Assembly (NCBI GenBank): GCA_002706335.1
Contig: PAKZ01000009.1
Span: forward strand, 186,001 to 250,000
DNA: 64,000 bases
From: Ahrensia sp.
GTDB taxonomy: Bacteria; Pseudomonadota; Alphaproteobacteria; Rhizobiales; Rhizobiaceae
Direction of reading: 5' to 3'
Notes under the pieces: generated by a model
Databases searched by the model: none
Seen by the model: only the letters and a program-made list of their open reading frames with translations
Told to the model about the DNA's origin: nothing
Position numbers and translations under genes: made by a program
In this document: one piece after another, positions 7,868-17,599 of the stretch
Layout: every line of letters starts with the position of its first letter
Numbering within the stretch: position 1 is the first letter of the stretch

Positions 7868-9175
7868 ATGAAAATGCTTACCCGCGCCTTGCTGGGCGCG
7901 TCCGCGCTGTCGCTTTTCGTTTCCGGCGTTTCCGCCGAGACACTGACGATCGCCACAGTCAACAATGGCGACATGATCCGCATGCAGGGCCTGACCGACG
8001 ACTTCACCGAGAAGACCGGCCACACGGTCGAATGGGTCACGCTTGAGGAAAACGTTCTTCGCCAGCGTGTCACGACCGACATCACCACCAAGGGCGGTGC
8101 TTTCGACATCATGACCATCGGCATGTACGAGACACCGATCTGGGGCAAGCAGGGGTGGCTGGTTCCGCTCGACGGTCTGTCCGCCGATTACGACGTCGAT
8201 GATCTCCTGCCCGCGATGCGCAGCGGCCTGTCCGCCGATGGCACGCTCTACGCCGCCCCGTTCTACGGCGAGAGCTCCATGATCATGTACCGCACAGACC
8301 TCATGGAAAAAGCCGGCATGGAAATGCCTGAGGCGCCGACCTGGGAGTTTATCCGCAAGGCGGCGGCGGCGATGACCGATCGTGGCAACGACATCAACGG
8401 CATCTGCCTGCGCGGCAAGGCGGGCTGGGGTGAAGGTGGCGCACTTATCACCGTTACCGCAAACTCGTTTGGCGCTCGCTGGTTCGACGAGGACTGGAAT
8501 GCTCAGTTCGATCAGCCGGAGTGGAAGGAAGCGCTCACCTTCTTCGTTGACATGATGAATGAATCCGGCCCCGCCGGCTACGCGACCAACGGCTTCAACG
8601 AAAACCTGTCGCTTTTCCAGCAGGGCAAATGCGGCATGTGGATCGACGCGACCGTCGCGGCCTCCTTCGTGACCAACCCGGACGACTCCACGGTTGCGGA
8701 CAAGGTCGGTTTCGCACTGGCGCCGAACCATGAGGGAGTGGACAAGCACGCTAACTGGTTGTGGGCTTGGGCTCTCGCCATTCCGGCAGGCTCGCAGAAG
8801 GTGGATGCCGCCAAGGAATTCATCGAATGGGCGACCTCCAAGGACTACATCGAGCTCGTCGCATCCAAGGAAGGCTGGGCCAACGTGCCTCCGGGCGCGC
8901 GAACTTCGCTCTACGAAAATCCGAACTACAAGGATATTCCGTTCGCGAAGATGACGCTTGAGTCCATCAACCTGGCCGATCCGCAGAATCCGACGGTCAA
9001 GCCGGTTCCTTACACGGGCGTCCAGTTCGTCGCCATTCCGGAATTCGCGGGCATCGCGACCGAAGTGAGCCAGGAATTCTCGGCTGTCTATGCAGGACAG
9101 CAGACCGTCGACGAGGCGCTGGCCAAGGCGCAGGCCATCACTAACGACGCAATGGAAGCCGCTGGCTACCGTTAA
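7868..9175 (+). CDS. smoE: Sorbitol/mannitol ABC transporter, substrate-binding protein
   Basis: A 435-residue periplasmic solute-binding protein of extracellular family 1. The signal peptide MKMLTRALLGASALSLFVSG is likely cleaved after SAE near residue 23. The family signature lies in the body, with TKGGAFDIMTIGMYETPIWG and the hinge segment LSLFQQGKCGMWIDATVA. The start is the ATG after GGGAGGAAAATC rather than the in-frame start 30 bases upstream. It is the first gene of the smoEFGK-smoS-mtlK operon, and the downstream sorbitol and mannitol dehydrogenases give the substrate assignment. Hairpin 9190-9214 separates it from the permease genes. Confidence 0.93.
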   Translation: MKMLTRALLGASALSLFVSGVSAETLTIATVNNGDMIRMQGLTDDFTEKTGHTVEWVTLEENVLRQRVTTDITTKGGAFDIMTIGMYETPIWGKQGWLVPLDGLSADYDVDDLLPAMRSGLSADGTLYAAPFYGESSMIMYRTDLMEKAGMEMPEAPTWEFIRKAAAAMTDRGNDINGICLRGKAGWGEGGALITVTANSFGARWFDEDWNAQFDQPEWKEALTFFVDMMNESGPAGYATNGFNENLSLFQQGKCGMWIDATVAASFVTNPDDSTVADKVGFALAPNHEGVDKHANWLWAWALAIPAGSQKVDAAKEFIEWATSKDYIELVASKEGWANVPPGARTSLYENPNYKDIPFAKMTLESINLADPQNPTVKPVPYTGVQFVAIPEFAGIATEVSQEFSAVYAGQQTVDEALAKAQAITNDAMEAAGYR

Positions 9176-9189
9176 GTCGCCTCCCGACT

Positions 9190-9214
9190 GGAGGGTGGCC
9201 AATGGTCACCCTCC
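9190..9214 (+). promoter_or_regulatory. Intercistronic stem-loop between smoE and smoF
   Basis: GGAGGGTG (9190-9197) pairs with CACCCTCC (9207-9214), loop GCCAATGGT. There is no T-run after it. Hairpins here often protect the mRNA of the abundant binding protein from 3' exonucleases and lower expression of the permease genes. Confidence 0.6.
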
Positions 9215-9285
9215 GGTTCTCTCTCCGATAGACCGTCCATAGTACCGTTCCCGACGGGGTTCCCGTCAATGGAGGAGGTGTCTCC

Positions 9286-10164
9286 ATGGCTACTCAGCAT
9301 TCCCGTTCCGCAGCACGCTTCATGATGGCGCCTGCCGTGGTCCTGCTTCTTGGCTGGATGCTTATCCCCTTGTCGATGACGCTCTTCTTCTCTTTCAAGA
9401 AGTATCTTCCTCTCCGTGGCGATTCCCTGGGCAATGGACTGGATTGGGTCGGCTTCGACAACTACGTCCGATTTGTCTCGTCCAGTTCCTTTTGGCCGAG
9501 CGTTATCACCACGCTGCTGATTGTCGGCGGCGTACTGATCATTACCGTCGTTCTCGGCATTCTGCTCGCGATCCTGCTTGACCAGCCCATGTGGGGCCAG
9601 GGCGTCGTGCGCATCCTCGTTATTGCGCCCTTCTTCGTAATGCCCACCGTCTCCGCGTTGGTCTGGAAGAACCTCTTCATGGATCCGGGCAACGGCTTTC
9701 TCGCGCATGTTTACCGCTTCTTCGGCGCAACGCCTGTGGAATGGCTCAGCCAGGCCTCGCTGCAGTCGATCATCATGATCGTCAGTTGGCAGTGGCTCCC
9801 TTTCGCGACGCTCATTCTGCTGACTGCGATCCAGTCGCTCGACAGCGAACAGCTTGAAGCCGCCGAAATGGACGGCGCGCCGATCCTGTCGCGCTTCTAC
9901 CATATCGTGCTGCCCCACCTTGCCCGGGCGATCACCATCGTGATCCTGATCCAGACCATCTTCCTGCTGTCGATCTTTGCCGAGATCTTCGTCACAACGG
10001 GCGGTGCATTCGGCACCCGCACGCTGACCTACCTGATCTATCAGCGGGTGCTCGAGAGCCAGAACGTCGGGCTCGGCTCCGCCGGCGGCGTCTATGCAAT
10101 CATCCTCGCCAATATCGTTGCGATCTTCCTGATGCGCATCGTCGGCAAGAACCTCGACGCGTGA
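9286..10164 (+). CDS. smoF: Sorbitol/mannitol ABC transporter, permease 1
   Basis: A 292-residue inner-membrane permease of the MalF-like binding-protein-dependent family with about six membrane segments, starting with MMAPAVVLLLGWMLIPLSMT. The EAA loop that docks on the ATPase is recognisable as EAAEMDGAPILSRFYHIVLPHLA (about residues 190-212). The start follows a strong GGAGGAGGTGTCTCC ribosome binding site. It lies 12 bp before smoG, and the two permeases should pair to form the channel for the SmoE-delivered polyol. Confidence 0.92.
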   Translation: MATQHSRSAARFMMAPAVVLLLGWMLIPLSMTLFFSFKKYLPLRGDSLGNGLDWVGFDNYVRFVSSSSFWPSVITTLLIVGGVLIITVVLGILLAILLDQPMWGQGVVRILVIAPFFVMPTVSALVWKNLFMDPGNGFLAHVYRFFGATPVEWLSQASLQSIIMIVSWQWLPFATLILLTAIQSLDSEQLEAAEMDGAPILSRFYHIVLPHLARAITIVILIQTIFLLSIFAEIFVTTGGAFGTRTLTYLIYQRVLESQNVGLGSAGGVYAIILANIVAIFLMRIVGKNLDA

Positions 10165-10176
10165 GGAGGACAGACA

Positions 10177-11007
10177 ATGGCCCGCGCAGTCACTACGCAA
10201 CGCAAGACGATTAACACGATCATCGCCTGGGCGATCGGCTTGCTGATCTTCTTCCCGATCCTCTGGATCATCATCCTGTCCTTCAAGGCGGAAGGCGACG
10301 CGATCAAGACACCTATCGCGGTCCTGACGTCCGGCTGGACGCTGGAAAACTACGGGGTGGTGCAGGAGCGTTCGGACTACGCCAAGCACTTCTTCAACTC
10401 GGTTATCCTCGCCTTCGGCTCGACGATCCTGGGATTGATCATCGCAGTGCCTGCGGCATGGTCGATGGCGTTCGTGCCATCCAAGCGCACCAAGGATATC
10501 CTGTTGTGGATGCTGTCGACCAAGATGCTGCCAGCGGTCGGCGTGCTCTACCCGATGTATCTGATCTTCATCGAGCTCGGCTTGCTCGATACGCGGGTTG
10601 GGCTGGTTGTTGTGCTGATGCTAATCAACCTCCCAATCATCGTCTGGATGCTCTACACCTACTTCAGGGAAATCCCGGGCGAAATCCTCGAAGCATCGCG
10701 CATGGACGGGGCGAGTTTGCGGGAAGAGATCCTCTACGTGCTGACGCCGATGGCAATTCCCGGCATGGCCTCGACAGTGCTCCTGAACGTGATCCTTGCC
10801 TGGAACGAGGCTTTCTGGACACTCAATCTGACGGCAGCCAAGGCGGCCCCGCTGACGGCTTTCATCGCCAGCTATTCCAGCCCCGAGGGCTTGTTCTACG
10901 CGAAGCTGTCAGCGGCTTCGACGATGGCCATCGCGCCAATCCTGATCATGGGCTGGTTCAGCCAGAAACAACTCGTCCGGGGCCTGACCTTCGGCGCGGT
11001 GAAGTGA
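10177..11007 (+). CDS. smoG: Sorbitol/mannitol ABC transporter, permease 2
   Basis: A 276-residue MalG-like permease with about six membrane segments, beginning [18 protein letters not shown]. The EAA loop is [22 protein letters not shown]. It starts after GTGAGGAGGACAGACA and ends 10 bp before smoK. It completes the membrane part of the polyol transporter with SmoF. Confidence 0.92.
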   Translation: MARAVTTQRKTINTIIAWAIGLLIFFPILWIIILSFKAEGDAIKTPIAVLTSGWTLENYGVVQERSDYAKHFFNSVILAFGSTILGLIIAVPAAWSMAFVPSKRTKDILLWMLSTKMLPAVGVLYPMYLIFIELGLLDTRVGLVVVLMLINLPIIVWMLYTYFREIPGEILEASRMDGASLREEILYVLTPMAIPGMASTVLLNVILAWNEAFWTLNLTAAKAAPLTAFIASYSSPEGLFYAKLSAASTMAIAPILIMGWFSQKQLVRGLTFGAVK

Positions 11008-11017
11008 GGAGCGAGAG

Positions 11018-12022
11018 ATGGGACGTATACAACTCAAGCAGGTCGAGAAGTCATTCGGCGATGTGACAGTCATCCCGCCGCTGGACCTCGAAATCAACGA
11101 TGGCGAGTTTGTGGTCTTCGTCGGCCCCTCCGGTTGCGGTAAGTCCACGCTCCTGCGCCTCATCGCCGGGCTTGAAGACGTGTCCGGCGGCGTCATCGAA
11201 ATCGACGGCTCCGACGCCACATCCATTCCGCCCGCCAAACGCGGATTGGCGATGGTTTTCCAGTCCTACGCGCTCTACCCGCACATGACGGTGCGCAAGA
11301 ACATCGCTTTTCCCTTGAGAATGGCCAAGGTTTCCGCCGAAGAGCAGGAAAAGCGGATCTCAAACGCCGCCGAGGTACTCAACCTGACGCCCTATCTCGA
11401 TCGCAGGCCGGGCCAACTCTCCGGCGGCCAGCGGCAGCGCGTCGCCATCGGCCGCGCGATCGTGCGCGAGCCTGCGGCCTTCCTCTTCGATGAACCCCTG
11501 TCGAATCTGGATGCCGCGCTGCGCGTCGGCATGCGCCTGGAAATTTCAGAGCTCCACAAGCGCCTGAAGACGACTATGATCTACGTCACCCACGACCAGG
11601 TCGAAGCCATGACAATGGCCGACAAAATCGTGGTGCTGCAGGCCGGCATCATCGAACAGGTCGGATCGCCGCTGGAACTCTACCACACGCCCCGCAACCT
11701 GTTCGTCGCCGGCTTCATCGGTTCACCGAAGATGAACTTCATCGAGGGCGCCGAGGCGGAAAAATATGACGCACACACGATCGGTGTCAGGCCGGAACAT
11801 ATCGATGTCTCGGAAACCGAGGGACCGTGGCGCGGCACAGTGGGCGTGTCGGAGCATCTCGGATCGGACACCTTCTTCCACATCAATGGAACCGGTCTCG
11901 CCGACGCTCTGACCGTCAGGGCGAGTGGTGAAGTCGGTCTCAATCGTGGTGACACGATCTTCCTGACGCCACAGGCCGACAAGATACATCGCTTCGATCG
12001 GCAAGGCCTGAGGATCGGATGA
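11018..12022 (+). CDS. smoK: Sorbitol/mannitol ABC transporter, ATP-binding protein
   Basis: A 334-residue ATPase of the MalK/UgpC subfamily. Walker A is [12 protein letters not shown] (about residues 37-48), the Q-loop is [10 protein letters not shown], the signature is LSGGQRQR, Walker B is AFLFDEP and the switch histidine is in YVTHDQ. A C-terminal TOBE-type regulatory domain is present ([11 protein letters not shown]). It powers SmoF/SmoG. Its stop codon overlaps the smoS start (ATGA), so the transporter and first catabolic enzyme are translationally coupled. Confidence 0.94.
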   Translation: MGRIQLKQVEKSFGDVTVIPPLDLEINDGEFVVFVGPSGCGKSTLLRLIAGLEDVSGGVIEIDGSDATSIPPAKRGLAMVFQSYALYPHMTVRKNIAFPLRMAKVSAEEQEKRISNAAEVLNLTPYLDRRPGQLSGGQRQRVAIGRAIVREPAAFLFDEPLSNLDAALRVGMRLEISELHKRLKTTMIYVTHDQVEAMTMADKIVVLQAGIIEQVGSPLELYHTPRNLFVAGFIGSPKMNFIEGAEAEKYDAHTIGVRPEHIDVSETEGPWRGTVGVSEHLGSDTFFHINGTGLADALTVRASGEVGLNRGDTIFLTPQADKIHRFDRQGLRIG

Positions 12023-12792
12023 GACGTCTCGAAGGCAAGGCGGCGCTGATCCCCGGCGCCGCACGCGGTATCGGCAAGGCGTTCGCCGAAGCCTATTTGC
12101 GCGAAGGTGCTTCCGTCGCCATCGCGGATATCAATCTCAAGGGCGCCCAGGCGACGGCGGCCGAACTCGGAAGCGGCGCCATTGCAGTTGAGATGGACGT
12201 CACGAAACAGGAGTCGATCGATGCGGCGATTGCGAAAACCATCGCGGCGTTCGGCAAGATCGATATCCTGATCAACAATGCCGCGCTGTTCACGGCCGCG
12301 CCCATCGTCGAGATAACGCGCGAGGACTACAACCGCGTCTTCGACATCAACTTCGCCGGGACGCTCTTCACGCTGCAGGCGGTCGCGCGCCACATGATCG
12401 AGCGGGGCGGCGGCGGCAAGATCATCAACATGGCAAGCCAGGCGGGACGGCGGGGCGAGGCCTTGGTCGCGGTATATTGCGCGACCAAGGCCGCCATCAT
12501 CAGCCTCACCCAGTCCGCCGGCCTGAACCTGATCGAACACGGCATCAATGTGAACGCGATCGCGCCCGGCGTGGTGGATGGCGAACACTGGGATGGCGTC
12601 GACGCCTTCTTCGCCAAATATGAACACAAGGCCCCCGGCCAGAAGCGCAGGGAGGTAGGCGAAGCCGTTCCCTACGGCCGCATGGGCCGCGCCGAGGATC
12701 TCACCGGCATGGCCGTTTTCCTGGCTTCCAACGAAGCCGAATACATCGTCGCCCAGACCTACAATGTGGACGGCGGCAACTGGATGAGCTGA
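12019..12792 (+). CDS. smoS: Sorbitol dehydrogenase (short-chain dehydrogenase)
   Basis: A 257-residue SDR enzyme that oxidises sorbitol to fructose with NAD+. The cofactor motif [18 protein letters not shown] is at about residues 12-29, NNAA at about 90, and the catalytic Tyr and Lys are in VYCATKAA. The length and the C-terminal [10 protein letters not shown] are typical of the SmoS family. The ATG overlaps the smoK stop by 4 bp, and mtlK follows after 5 bp. Confidence 0.93.
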   Translation: MRRLEGKAALIPGAARGIGKAFAEAYLREGASVAIADINLKGAQATAAELGSGAIAVEMDVTKQESIDAAIAKTIAAFGKIDILINNAALFTAAPIVEITREDYNRVFDINFAGTLFTLQAVARHMIERGGGGKIINMASQAGRRGEALVAVYCATKAAIISLTQSAGLNLIEHGINVNAIAPGVVDGEHWDGVDAFFAKYEHKAPGQKRREVGEAVPYGRMGRAEDLTGMAVFLASNEAEYIVAQTYNVDGGNWMS

Positions 12793-12797
12793 AGGTC

Positions 12798-14264
12798 ATG
12801 TTTACGAAGCTCTCTCTTTCAAATCTCTCCGCCATCGGCGGTAACGTCACAAAGCCGAGCTACACGCGGGCCGACCTGTCACCGGGCATCGTCCATATCG
12901 GCGTTGGCAACTTTCATCGCGCCCATCAGGCGATCTATCTTCACCGCCTGTTCGAGAGCGGCAGAGATCGCGACTGGGCAATCGTCGGTGCCGGCGTGAA
13001 GTCCTATGACGCAGCCATGCGCGCCCGGCTGGAGCCGCAGGACTGGCTGACGACCGTTGTCGAACTCGATCCGGCAGGTTTCTCAGCCACGATCAGCGGC
13101 TCGATGATCGATTTCACCGATGTGGACCCGGAAGCCTTGATCGGAAGGATGGCGAGCCCAGAAATCCGCATCGTCTCGCTTACCGTGACCGAGGGCGGCT
13201 ATTTCGTCGACGCTAAGACCGGCGGCTTCGACGCATCGCATCCCGATATCGTGGCCGATGCGGCCAATCCGGCAAAGCCGACGACTGTCTTCGGTCTGAT
13301 CATCGCCGCACTGATGCGCCGCCGCGAAGCGGGCACCCCTCCATTCACCGTCATGTCCTGCGACAACCTGCCTGAAAACGGCCATGTCGCGCGCAATGCG
13401 GTGTTGGGCCTCGCCACGGGACGCGATGACGACGCGCATGACTGGATCGCCGAGAATGTTGCCTTTCCCTGCGGCATGGTCGATTGCATCACGCCGGCGA
13501 CGGGCCCGCGCGAGATCGCTCTTGTCGCAGAGAAATTCGGCATCGACGATGCCGCGCCAGTGGTTTGCGAACCATTCAGGCAATGGGTGCTGGAAGACAA
13601 CTTCCCGCAGGGGCGTCCTGCGCTGGAGATCGTCGGCGTGGAGTTCGTCGAAGACGTCGCGCCATACGAGCTGATGAAATTGCGTATTCTCAATGGCGGG
13701 CATGCGACTATCGCCTATCCCGCCGGCCTGATGGGCATCCATTATGTCCACGAGGCGATGGAAAATCCGTTTGTCTCAGGCTTTCTGAAGAAGCTGGAAT
13801 TCACCGAGATAATCCCGACCGTTCCGCATATTCCCGGCGTCAGCCTCGAAGCGTACTATCACAAGATCGTCGAGCGTTTCTCGAACCCGGCCATCGGCGA
13901 CACGATCCCGCGCCTTTGCCTCGACGCCTCCAACCGCCAGCCTAAATTCATTCTGCCGACCGTGGCCGCACGGCTCGCTGCCGGCCAGCCGGTCGGCGGA
14001 CTGGCTCTCGAAGTTGCCCTCTGGTGCCGCTACTGCGCCGGCACCGACGATAAAGGCAACGCCATCAGGATCGAAGATATCGCGTCGGACCGGCTGACGA
14101 GGAATGCGCTCGCCGCGCGCGACAATCCCTCGGTTTGGCTGTCCATGCATGACATTTTCGGCGATCTCGGCGAGATTTCCGAGTTCTCAGCCGCGTTCGC
14201 CGAGGCAATCGGGAACTTGTGGACCGACGGGACCGAAGCGACCCTCGCCCGTTACATCGGCTAG
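12798..14264 (+). CDS. mtlK: Mannitol 2-dehydrogenase
   Basis: A 488-residue polyol-specific long-chain dehydrogenase that converts mannitol (and related polyols such as arabitol) to the ketose. The N-terminal nucleotide-binding segment is IVHIGVGNFHRAHQAIYLHRL, followed by MSCDNLPENG and the substrate-domain motif MKLRILNGGHATIAYPAGLMG carrying the catalytic region. Length is normal for the family. It closes the smo operon; its stop codon overlaps by 4 bp with the end of the convergent esterase-like gene, so no terminator fits between them. Confidence 0.95.
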   Translation: MFTKLSLSNLSAIGGNVTKPSYTRADLSPGIVHIGVGNFHRAHQAIYLHRLFESGRDRDWAIVGAGVKSYDAAMRARLEPQDWLTTVVELDPAGFSATISGSMIDFTDVDPEALIGRMASPEIRIVSLTVTEGGYFVDAKTGGFDASHPDIVADAANPAKPTTVFGLIIAALMRRREAGTPPFTVMSCDNLPENGHVARNAVLGLATGRDDDAHDWIAENVAFPCGMVDCITPATGPREIALVAEKFGIDDAAPVVCEPFRQWVLEDNFPQGRPALEIVGVEFVEDVAPYELMKLRILNGGHATIAYPAGLMGIHYVHEAMENPFVSGFLKKLEFTEIIPTVPHIPGVSLEAYYHKIVERFSNPAIGDTIPRLCLDASNRQPKFILPTVAARLAAGQPVGGLALEVALWCRYCAGTDDKGNAIRIEDIASDRLTRNALAARDNPSVWLSMHDIFGDLGEISEFSAAFAEAIGNLWTDGTEATLARYIG

Positions 14265-15166
14265 CCGGGAAGGCGTACGCGCAGCATCCAGTTGATCATC
14301 TCGCGCCAGTCCGTCATGCGGATCGGCGTGCCGTGGCCGCCTGTTTCGAAGCGTACCAAACGCACCGGGTAACCCTCGTTTCGGCGAAGGCTGCGATAGA
14401 AGGATTCCGGTCCCTCGATCGGAATCACCGAATCCGAGCCGCCATGGGCGATGAAGACAGGTACGCGGGCGAGATAAGCCGCCGAGCCGATAAAACTGTC
14501 CGAGCCGAATGAACCCAAAAGGGCAATTCCCGCCAGTCGTCCGGCCGTCAGCTGATCGTGGGCCAGAGAGTGACAGACCGCGCCTCCCGCGGAGCCGCAG
14601 GCGAGAACCACCCTGGCACCCGGCACCTGCCTGTAGACCGCATGAAGAAGCGCGCGGATCTGCGCCACCGCCGCGTCGCCCAGATTGCCGCCATCGGGCG
14701 TGATGTAAACGCCGTTGTTGCGAACCATTAAATTCTTAATTCGATTGAAATTTCCGCCAAACGAATAGTCGTTGATGCCGAGATTGCGGTCACCACCGCG
14801 CCCATGTACGAAGACCGTGACCAGCTTCGCGTCCTTCGGGTTTCCGACAGCGATGAACTTGATTGATCCCGCTTCGGTTTCGAATGTCTGATCGGATTGC
14901 TGCCTGCGCGGCATGAGATCAACATAGCGGCGATTGACGCGCTTTTCCGGAACCCGGTCGCGACCGTTGATATCGCGCAGTTCCCGGTAGTCGATAACAA
15001 GATAATCACCGCCGTCGCGACTTTCGAGAACCTTCGGATAGGCGAAGAGCCGGTCCTTGTAGGGCTTAAGTTCGAAGGCGCCCGACGGACCAGTCCCGAA
15101 CACCGTCAGTATCGACGCGCAAAGCATCACGACCATCAAAGGCGGCCTGCGAAGATAGCGAATCAT
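14261..15166 (-). CDS. Exported alpha/beta-hydrolase fold protein
   Basis: A 301-residue protein with a signal peptide (MIRYLRRPPLMVVMLCASIL, cleavage near SGAFE). The hydrolase features are an oxyanion-type VFVHGRGGD, the nucleophile elbow CGSAGG, an acid in HGGSDSVIP and the catalytic His in FETGGHGTP. The order Ser-Asp-His is that of esterases and dipeptidyl-peptidase-like hydrolases. The substrate is not known. A further in-frame ATG lies 18 bases upstream at 15184; the chosen start begins directly at the signal peptide. It is convergent with mtlK and on the same strand as the Cox maturation genes, 50 bp downstream of them. Confidence 0.8.
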   Translation of the reverse strand: MIRYLRRPPLMVVMLCASILTVFGTGPSGAFELKPYKDRLFAYPKVLESRDGGDYLVIDYRELRDINGRDRVPEKRVNRRYVDLMPRRQQSDQTFETEAGSIKFIAVGNPKDAKLVTVFVHGRGGDRNLGINDYSFGGNFNRIKNLMVRNNGVYITPDGGNLGDAAVAQIRALLHAVYRQVPGARVVLACGSAGGAVCHSLAHDQLTAGRLAGIALLGSFGSDSFIGSAAYLARVPVFIAHGGSDSVIPIEGPESFYRSLRRNEGYPVRLVRFETGGHGTPIRMTDWREMINWMLRVRLPG

Positions 15167-15217
15167 GGAATCTGTCCCGTCCATGGGACGTACCCTAGGG
15201 CTTGGAGCGCAGCAGTT

Positions 15218-15850
15218 TCAATTGCCGGACTTGACGGTCCGCGCTTGTGCAGCAGCAAAATCCGCCGGCGTGTCCAGATCGAAGGCGGCATCTATGCCGA
15301 CCTCAACTGAAACCATGCCCTTCCCGGTCTCAGCAACAAGGCTGCGCACGCCGCGATCGCCGTCCAGCTTTTCTACGAGTTCCGCGACGCCAGCCGGCAA
15401 CCAAACCGGATGCGCCGGCTTGCCGTCGTGCACACCCTGGACGATCCGGTCCGGCATATCCACCGCCGTCGATAGGACGGCCGTAATCGCGCCGACGGGC
15501 AGGAACGGCATGTCGCCCAGCAGGACAAGGACGCCGGACGCCCCCTTTCCTATTGCTTCTCGGAAGCCGGCCCTGATGGAGCCGGATAGCCCGCCGGCAT
15601 AATCCGGGTTGTGGACGAAACGGCAATCGAGGCCGTTTAGTGCGGTGCGCACTTCGCCCGCCTGGTGACCCGTCACGACATAGACGGGCCCAAGCCCCGC
15701 CGAGAGCCCGACTTCGACTGCGCGGCACACAACCGGGACACCGGGTTCTAGTTGCAGCAACAGCTTGTTGTCCGCGCCCATGCGCGTCGAACGGCCGGCT
15801 GCGAGAACGACGGCAGCCGCCTTCTCCGGCCGCTTCGACCGGCCGAGCAT
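15218..15850 (-). CDS. Molybdenum cofactor nucleotidyltransferase (MocA-like)
   Basis: A 210-residue MobA/MocA-type NTP transferase. The nucleotide-binding motif is VVLAAGRSTRMGADNKLL (about residues 14-31), followed by VTGHQAGEV, LSGSIRAG and LLGDMPFLP, all hallmarks of the family. Enzymes of this size next to XdhC and CoxDE genes normally attach CMP to molybdopterin, giving the MCD form of the cofactor used by CO-dehydrogenase-type hydroxylases. Its ATG follows directly on the stop codon of the upstream molybdopterin-binding gene. It is the last gene of the six-gene minus-strand cluster. Confidence 0.88.
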   Translation of the reverse strand: MLGRSKRPEKAAAVVLAAGRSTRMGADNKLLLQLEPGVPVVCRAVEVGLSAGLGPVYVVTGHQAGEVRTALNGLDCRFVHNPDYAGGLSGSIRAGFREAIGKGASGVLVLLGDMPFLPVGAITAVLSTAVDMPDRIVQGVHDGKPAHPVWLPAGVAELVEKLDGDRGVRSLVAETGKGMVSVEVGIDAAFDLDTPADFAAAQARTVKSGN

Positions 15851-16882
15851 TCAGTTGTCGCCCGGGTTTGCGGTTTCGCGCGGATGCGGACGCAGCGGGA
15901 TTTCGGTCAGGAGCCCGCCGACACCCATCGAAATGATGTTGTCTCCGGTGACCTTGAGCCCCGCGCACAGCCGCCACAAGACCCAGTCGAATCCGTTTTC
16001 CTTGGGGCTGCGCGCGCAACCTGGTGCGCCGATGACCGGTTTGCTGGCGATTTCGCCCAGAACCAACAGGTTCCCCGGATCGACCGGCATGCCAACACGA
16101 AGAATTGTCCCGCCGGCCTGCACAATCGCCTGCGGGATCACGTCACGAGAATCAGTGACCGCCGAGGCACCGAAAACAAGCACCATGTCGGCACCTGCCA
16201 GTTGCATCTCGATTTCCGCAGACAGTTCGCCGGCATCATGCGCGGTCCGTGTCTCACCCACCAGTTGCGCATGCGTCTTTTCGAGGCGCGCCACAGTAAC
16301 GCGTACTGTTTTGTCCAACACGGACGCCTTTGTGCCCTTCACCTCGGTCTGAATGATCGCCACCCTCAGCCCGTTCCGGAACCCGTGAACGCGAATCGTA
16401 TCGGGCTTACCCACTTCAGCTGCCGCCTTTTCCACCAGAGTGGCCGCGACAGCGAAGGGAATGATCTTCACTGTAGCGATCATCTGGCCAGCGCGGACAT
16501 GCGAGAAATTAGGCAGCGTCGCAAGCGTGATGGCGGGATCAATACGGTTCAGCGAGTCTATGCGCTCTGGCGCGAGCACAAGGACGCCATCGGCCAAGGC
16601 ATGGAAATTCACCCGGCCGGTACCGACATCCTCGCGGCGAAATCCCTCGAGGGCAAAGACGTCCGCGATATGCGCCGCGGCCGCATCCTCCATCATGTCG
16701 CACGGCTCTGGAATGGCCACCGTCACCTTGGCTAGGCCGGCCTCGCGCATTGCGTCCAGATCGTCAGCCGTCAGCACATGGCCCTTGCGCAGCCTGCGGC
16801 GCGGAGCAAGCTGTTCGGAATGGGCGAGCGTCGCGCCGACAAGATCGCTGTCATCATCGAGTGACCGCGTACCGAACCACAT
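15851..16882 (-). CDS. Molybdopterin-binding protein (MoCF-type domain)
   Basis: A 343-residue protein with a C-terminal molybdopterin-binding (MoaB/MoeA-like) domain. Signatures are VFGASAVTDSRDVIPQAI and PGNLLVLGEI, then GAPGCARSPKENGFDWVL near the end. The N-terminal part (APRRRLRKGHVLTADDLDAM) resembles the small SAF-like lead-in found in MoeA-related proteins of cox/xdh clusters. It is likely to handle Mo insertion or adenylated molybdopterin before cytidylation by the next gene. Gap to the upstream XdhC-like gene is 3 bp. The exact step it catalyses is inferred from context. Confidence 0.82.
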   Translation of the reverse strand: MWFGTRSLDDDSDLVGATLAHSEQLAPRRRLRKGHVLTADDLDAMREAGLAKVTVAIPEPCDMMEDAAAAHIADVFALEGFRREDVGTGRVNFHALADGVLVLAPERIDSLNRIDPAITLATLPNFSHVRAGQMIATVKIIPFAVAATLVEKAAAEVGKPDTIRVHGFRNGLRVAIIQTEVKGTKASVLDKTVRVTVARLEKTHAQLVGETRTAHDAGELSAEIEMQLAGADMVLVFGASAVTDSRDVIPQAIVQAGGTILRVGMPVDPGNLLVLGEIASKPVIGAPGCARSPKENGFDWVLWRLCAGLKVTGDNIISMGVGGLLTEIPLRPHPRETANPGDN

Positions 16883-16885
16883 AGG

Positions 16886-17593
16886 TCAGACAGCCGCCAT
16901 GCGCGTAGCGATCTCTCGTTTGCGGAACGCCTGGATCACCTGCGCCAGCACCGCGACAGCAATTTCGGCCGGACTGGACGCGCCGATATCGAGCCCGATC
17001 GGAGCGGCAATCCTGTCGATCGCGCCTTGCGGCACGCCCTCCGCCAACAGCCGTTCGACACGCTTCCCATGGGTTTTCCGGCTACCGAGCGCACCGACAT
17101 AAAAGCACTTCGCCTCAAGCGCCGCCTTCAGCGGATAATCGTCGATCTTTGGATCGTGCGTAACGGCGCAGAGCGCGCAATACGCATCAAGCGGCCGTGC
17201 CTTCAGCACTTCCTCCGGCCACTCGGCGTCCAGTTGCACGCCTTCGAAACGCTCCGGCGTCGCAAAGGCCGTCCGCGGATCCATAATCTCTATGTCGTAG
17301 CCCGCGAGCTTCGCCATGGGTGCCATCGCCTGGCTGATGTGAACCGCACCAATCACCACCAGCCTCGGCGGCGGAAGATGGATATTGACGAAGAACTCGC
17401 GCCCCTCGGCCTCGATCACGCCGGACTTGCCGGTTCGAAACGCCTTTTCAAGCGCAGCGCCGAGATCACCGGCGACCTGGTTGCCTTCTTCGACGATCCT
17501 GTCCCGGCCGTCTCCGAGATCGGACACCAGCGCAATGGCGCGGCGCGCGGCCCGGGCCGCATTTAATTTTTTGAGGGAAAGAGGATCCATCAT
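16886..17593 (-). CDS. XdhC/CoxI-family protein (Rossmann domain part)
   Basis: A 235-residue protein with the XdhC C-terminal Rossmann domain. Recognisable segments are LVVIGAVHISQAMAPMAKLAGY, DPRTAFATPERF, the cysteine-containing AYCALCAVTHDPKIDDYPL, and YVGALGSRKTHGKR ending with APIGLDIGASSPAEIAVAVLA. XdhC-type proteins bind molybdenum cofactor, support its sulfuration and pass it to the hydroxylase. The usual N-terminal XdhC_CoxI piece is encoded separately by the next gene upstream (6 bp gap), so the two proteins together equal one full XdhC. Confidence 0.92.
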   Translation of the reverse strand: MMDPLSLKKLNAARAARRAIALVSDLGDGRDRIVEEGNQVAGDLGAALEKAFRTGKSGVIEAEGREFFVNIHLPPPRLVVIGAVHISQAMAPMAKLAGYDIEIMDPRTAFATPERFEGVQLDAEWPEEVLKARPLDAYCALCAVTHDPKIDDYPLKAALEAKCFYVGALGSRKTHGKRVERLLAEGVPQGAIDRIAAPIGLDIGASSPAEIAVAVLAQVIQAFRKREIATRMAAV

Positions 17594-17599
17594 GCCGAG

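Noticed and set aside
7829-9202. A 457-codon open frame on the minus strand, antisense to smoE
   Set aside because: It mirrors a clear ABC binding protein gene; such long antisense frames arise from GC-rich codon bias, and its translation shows no family features.
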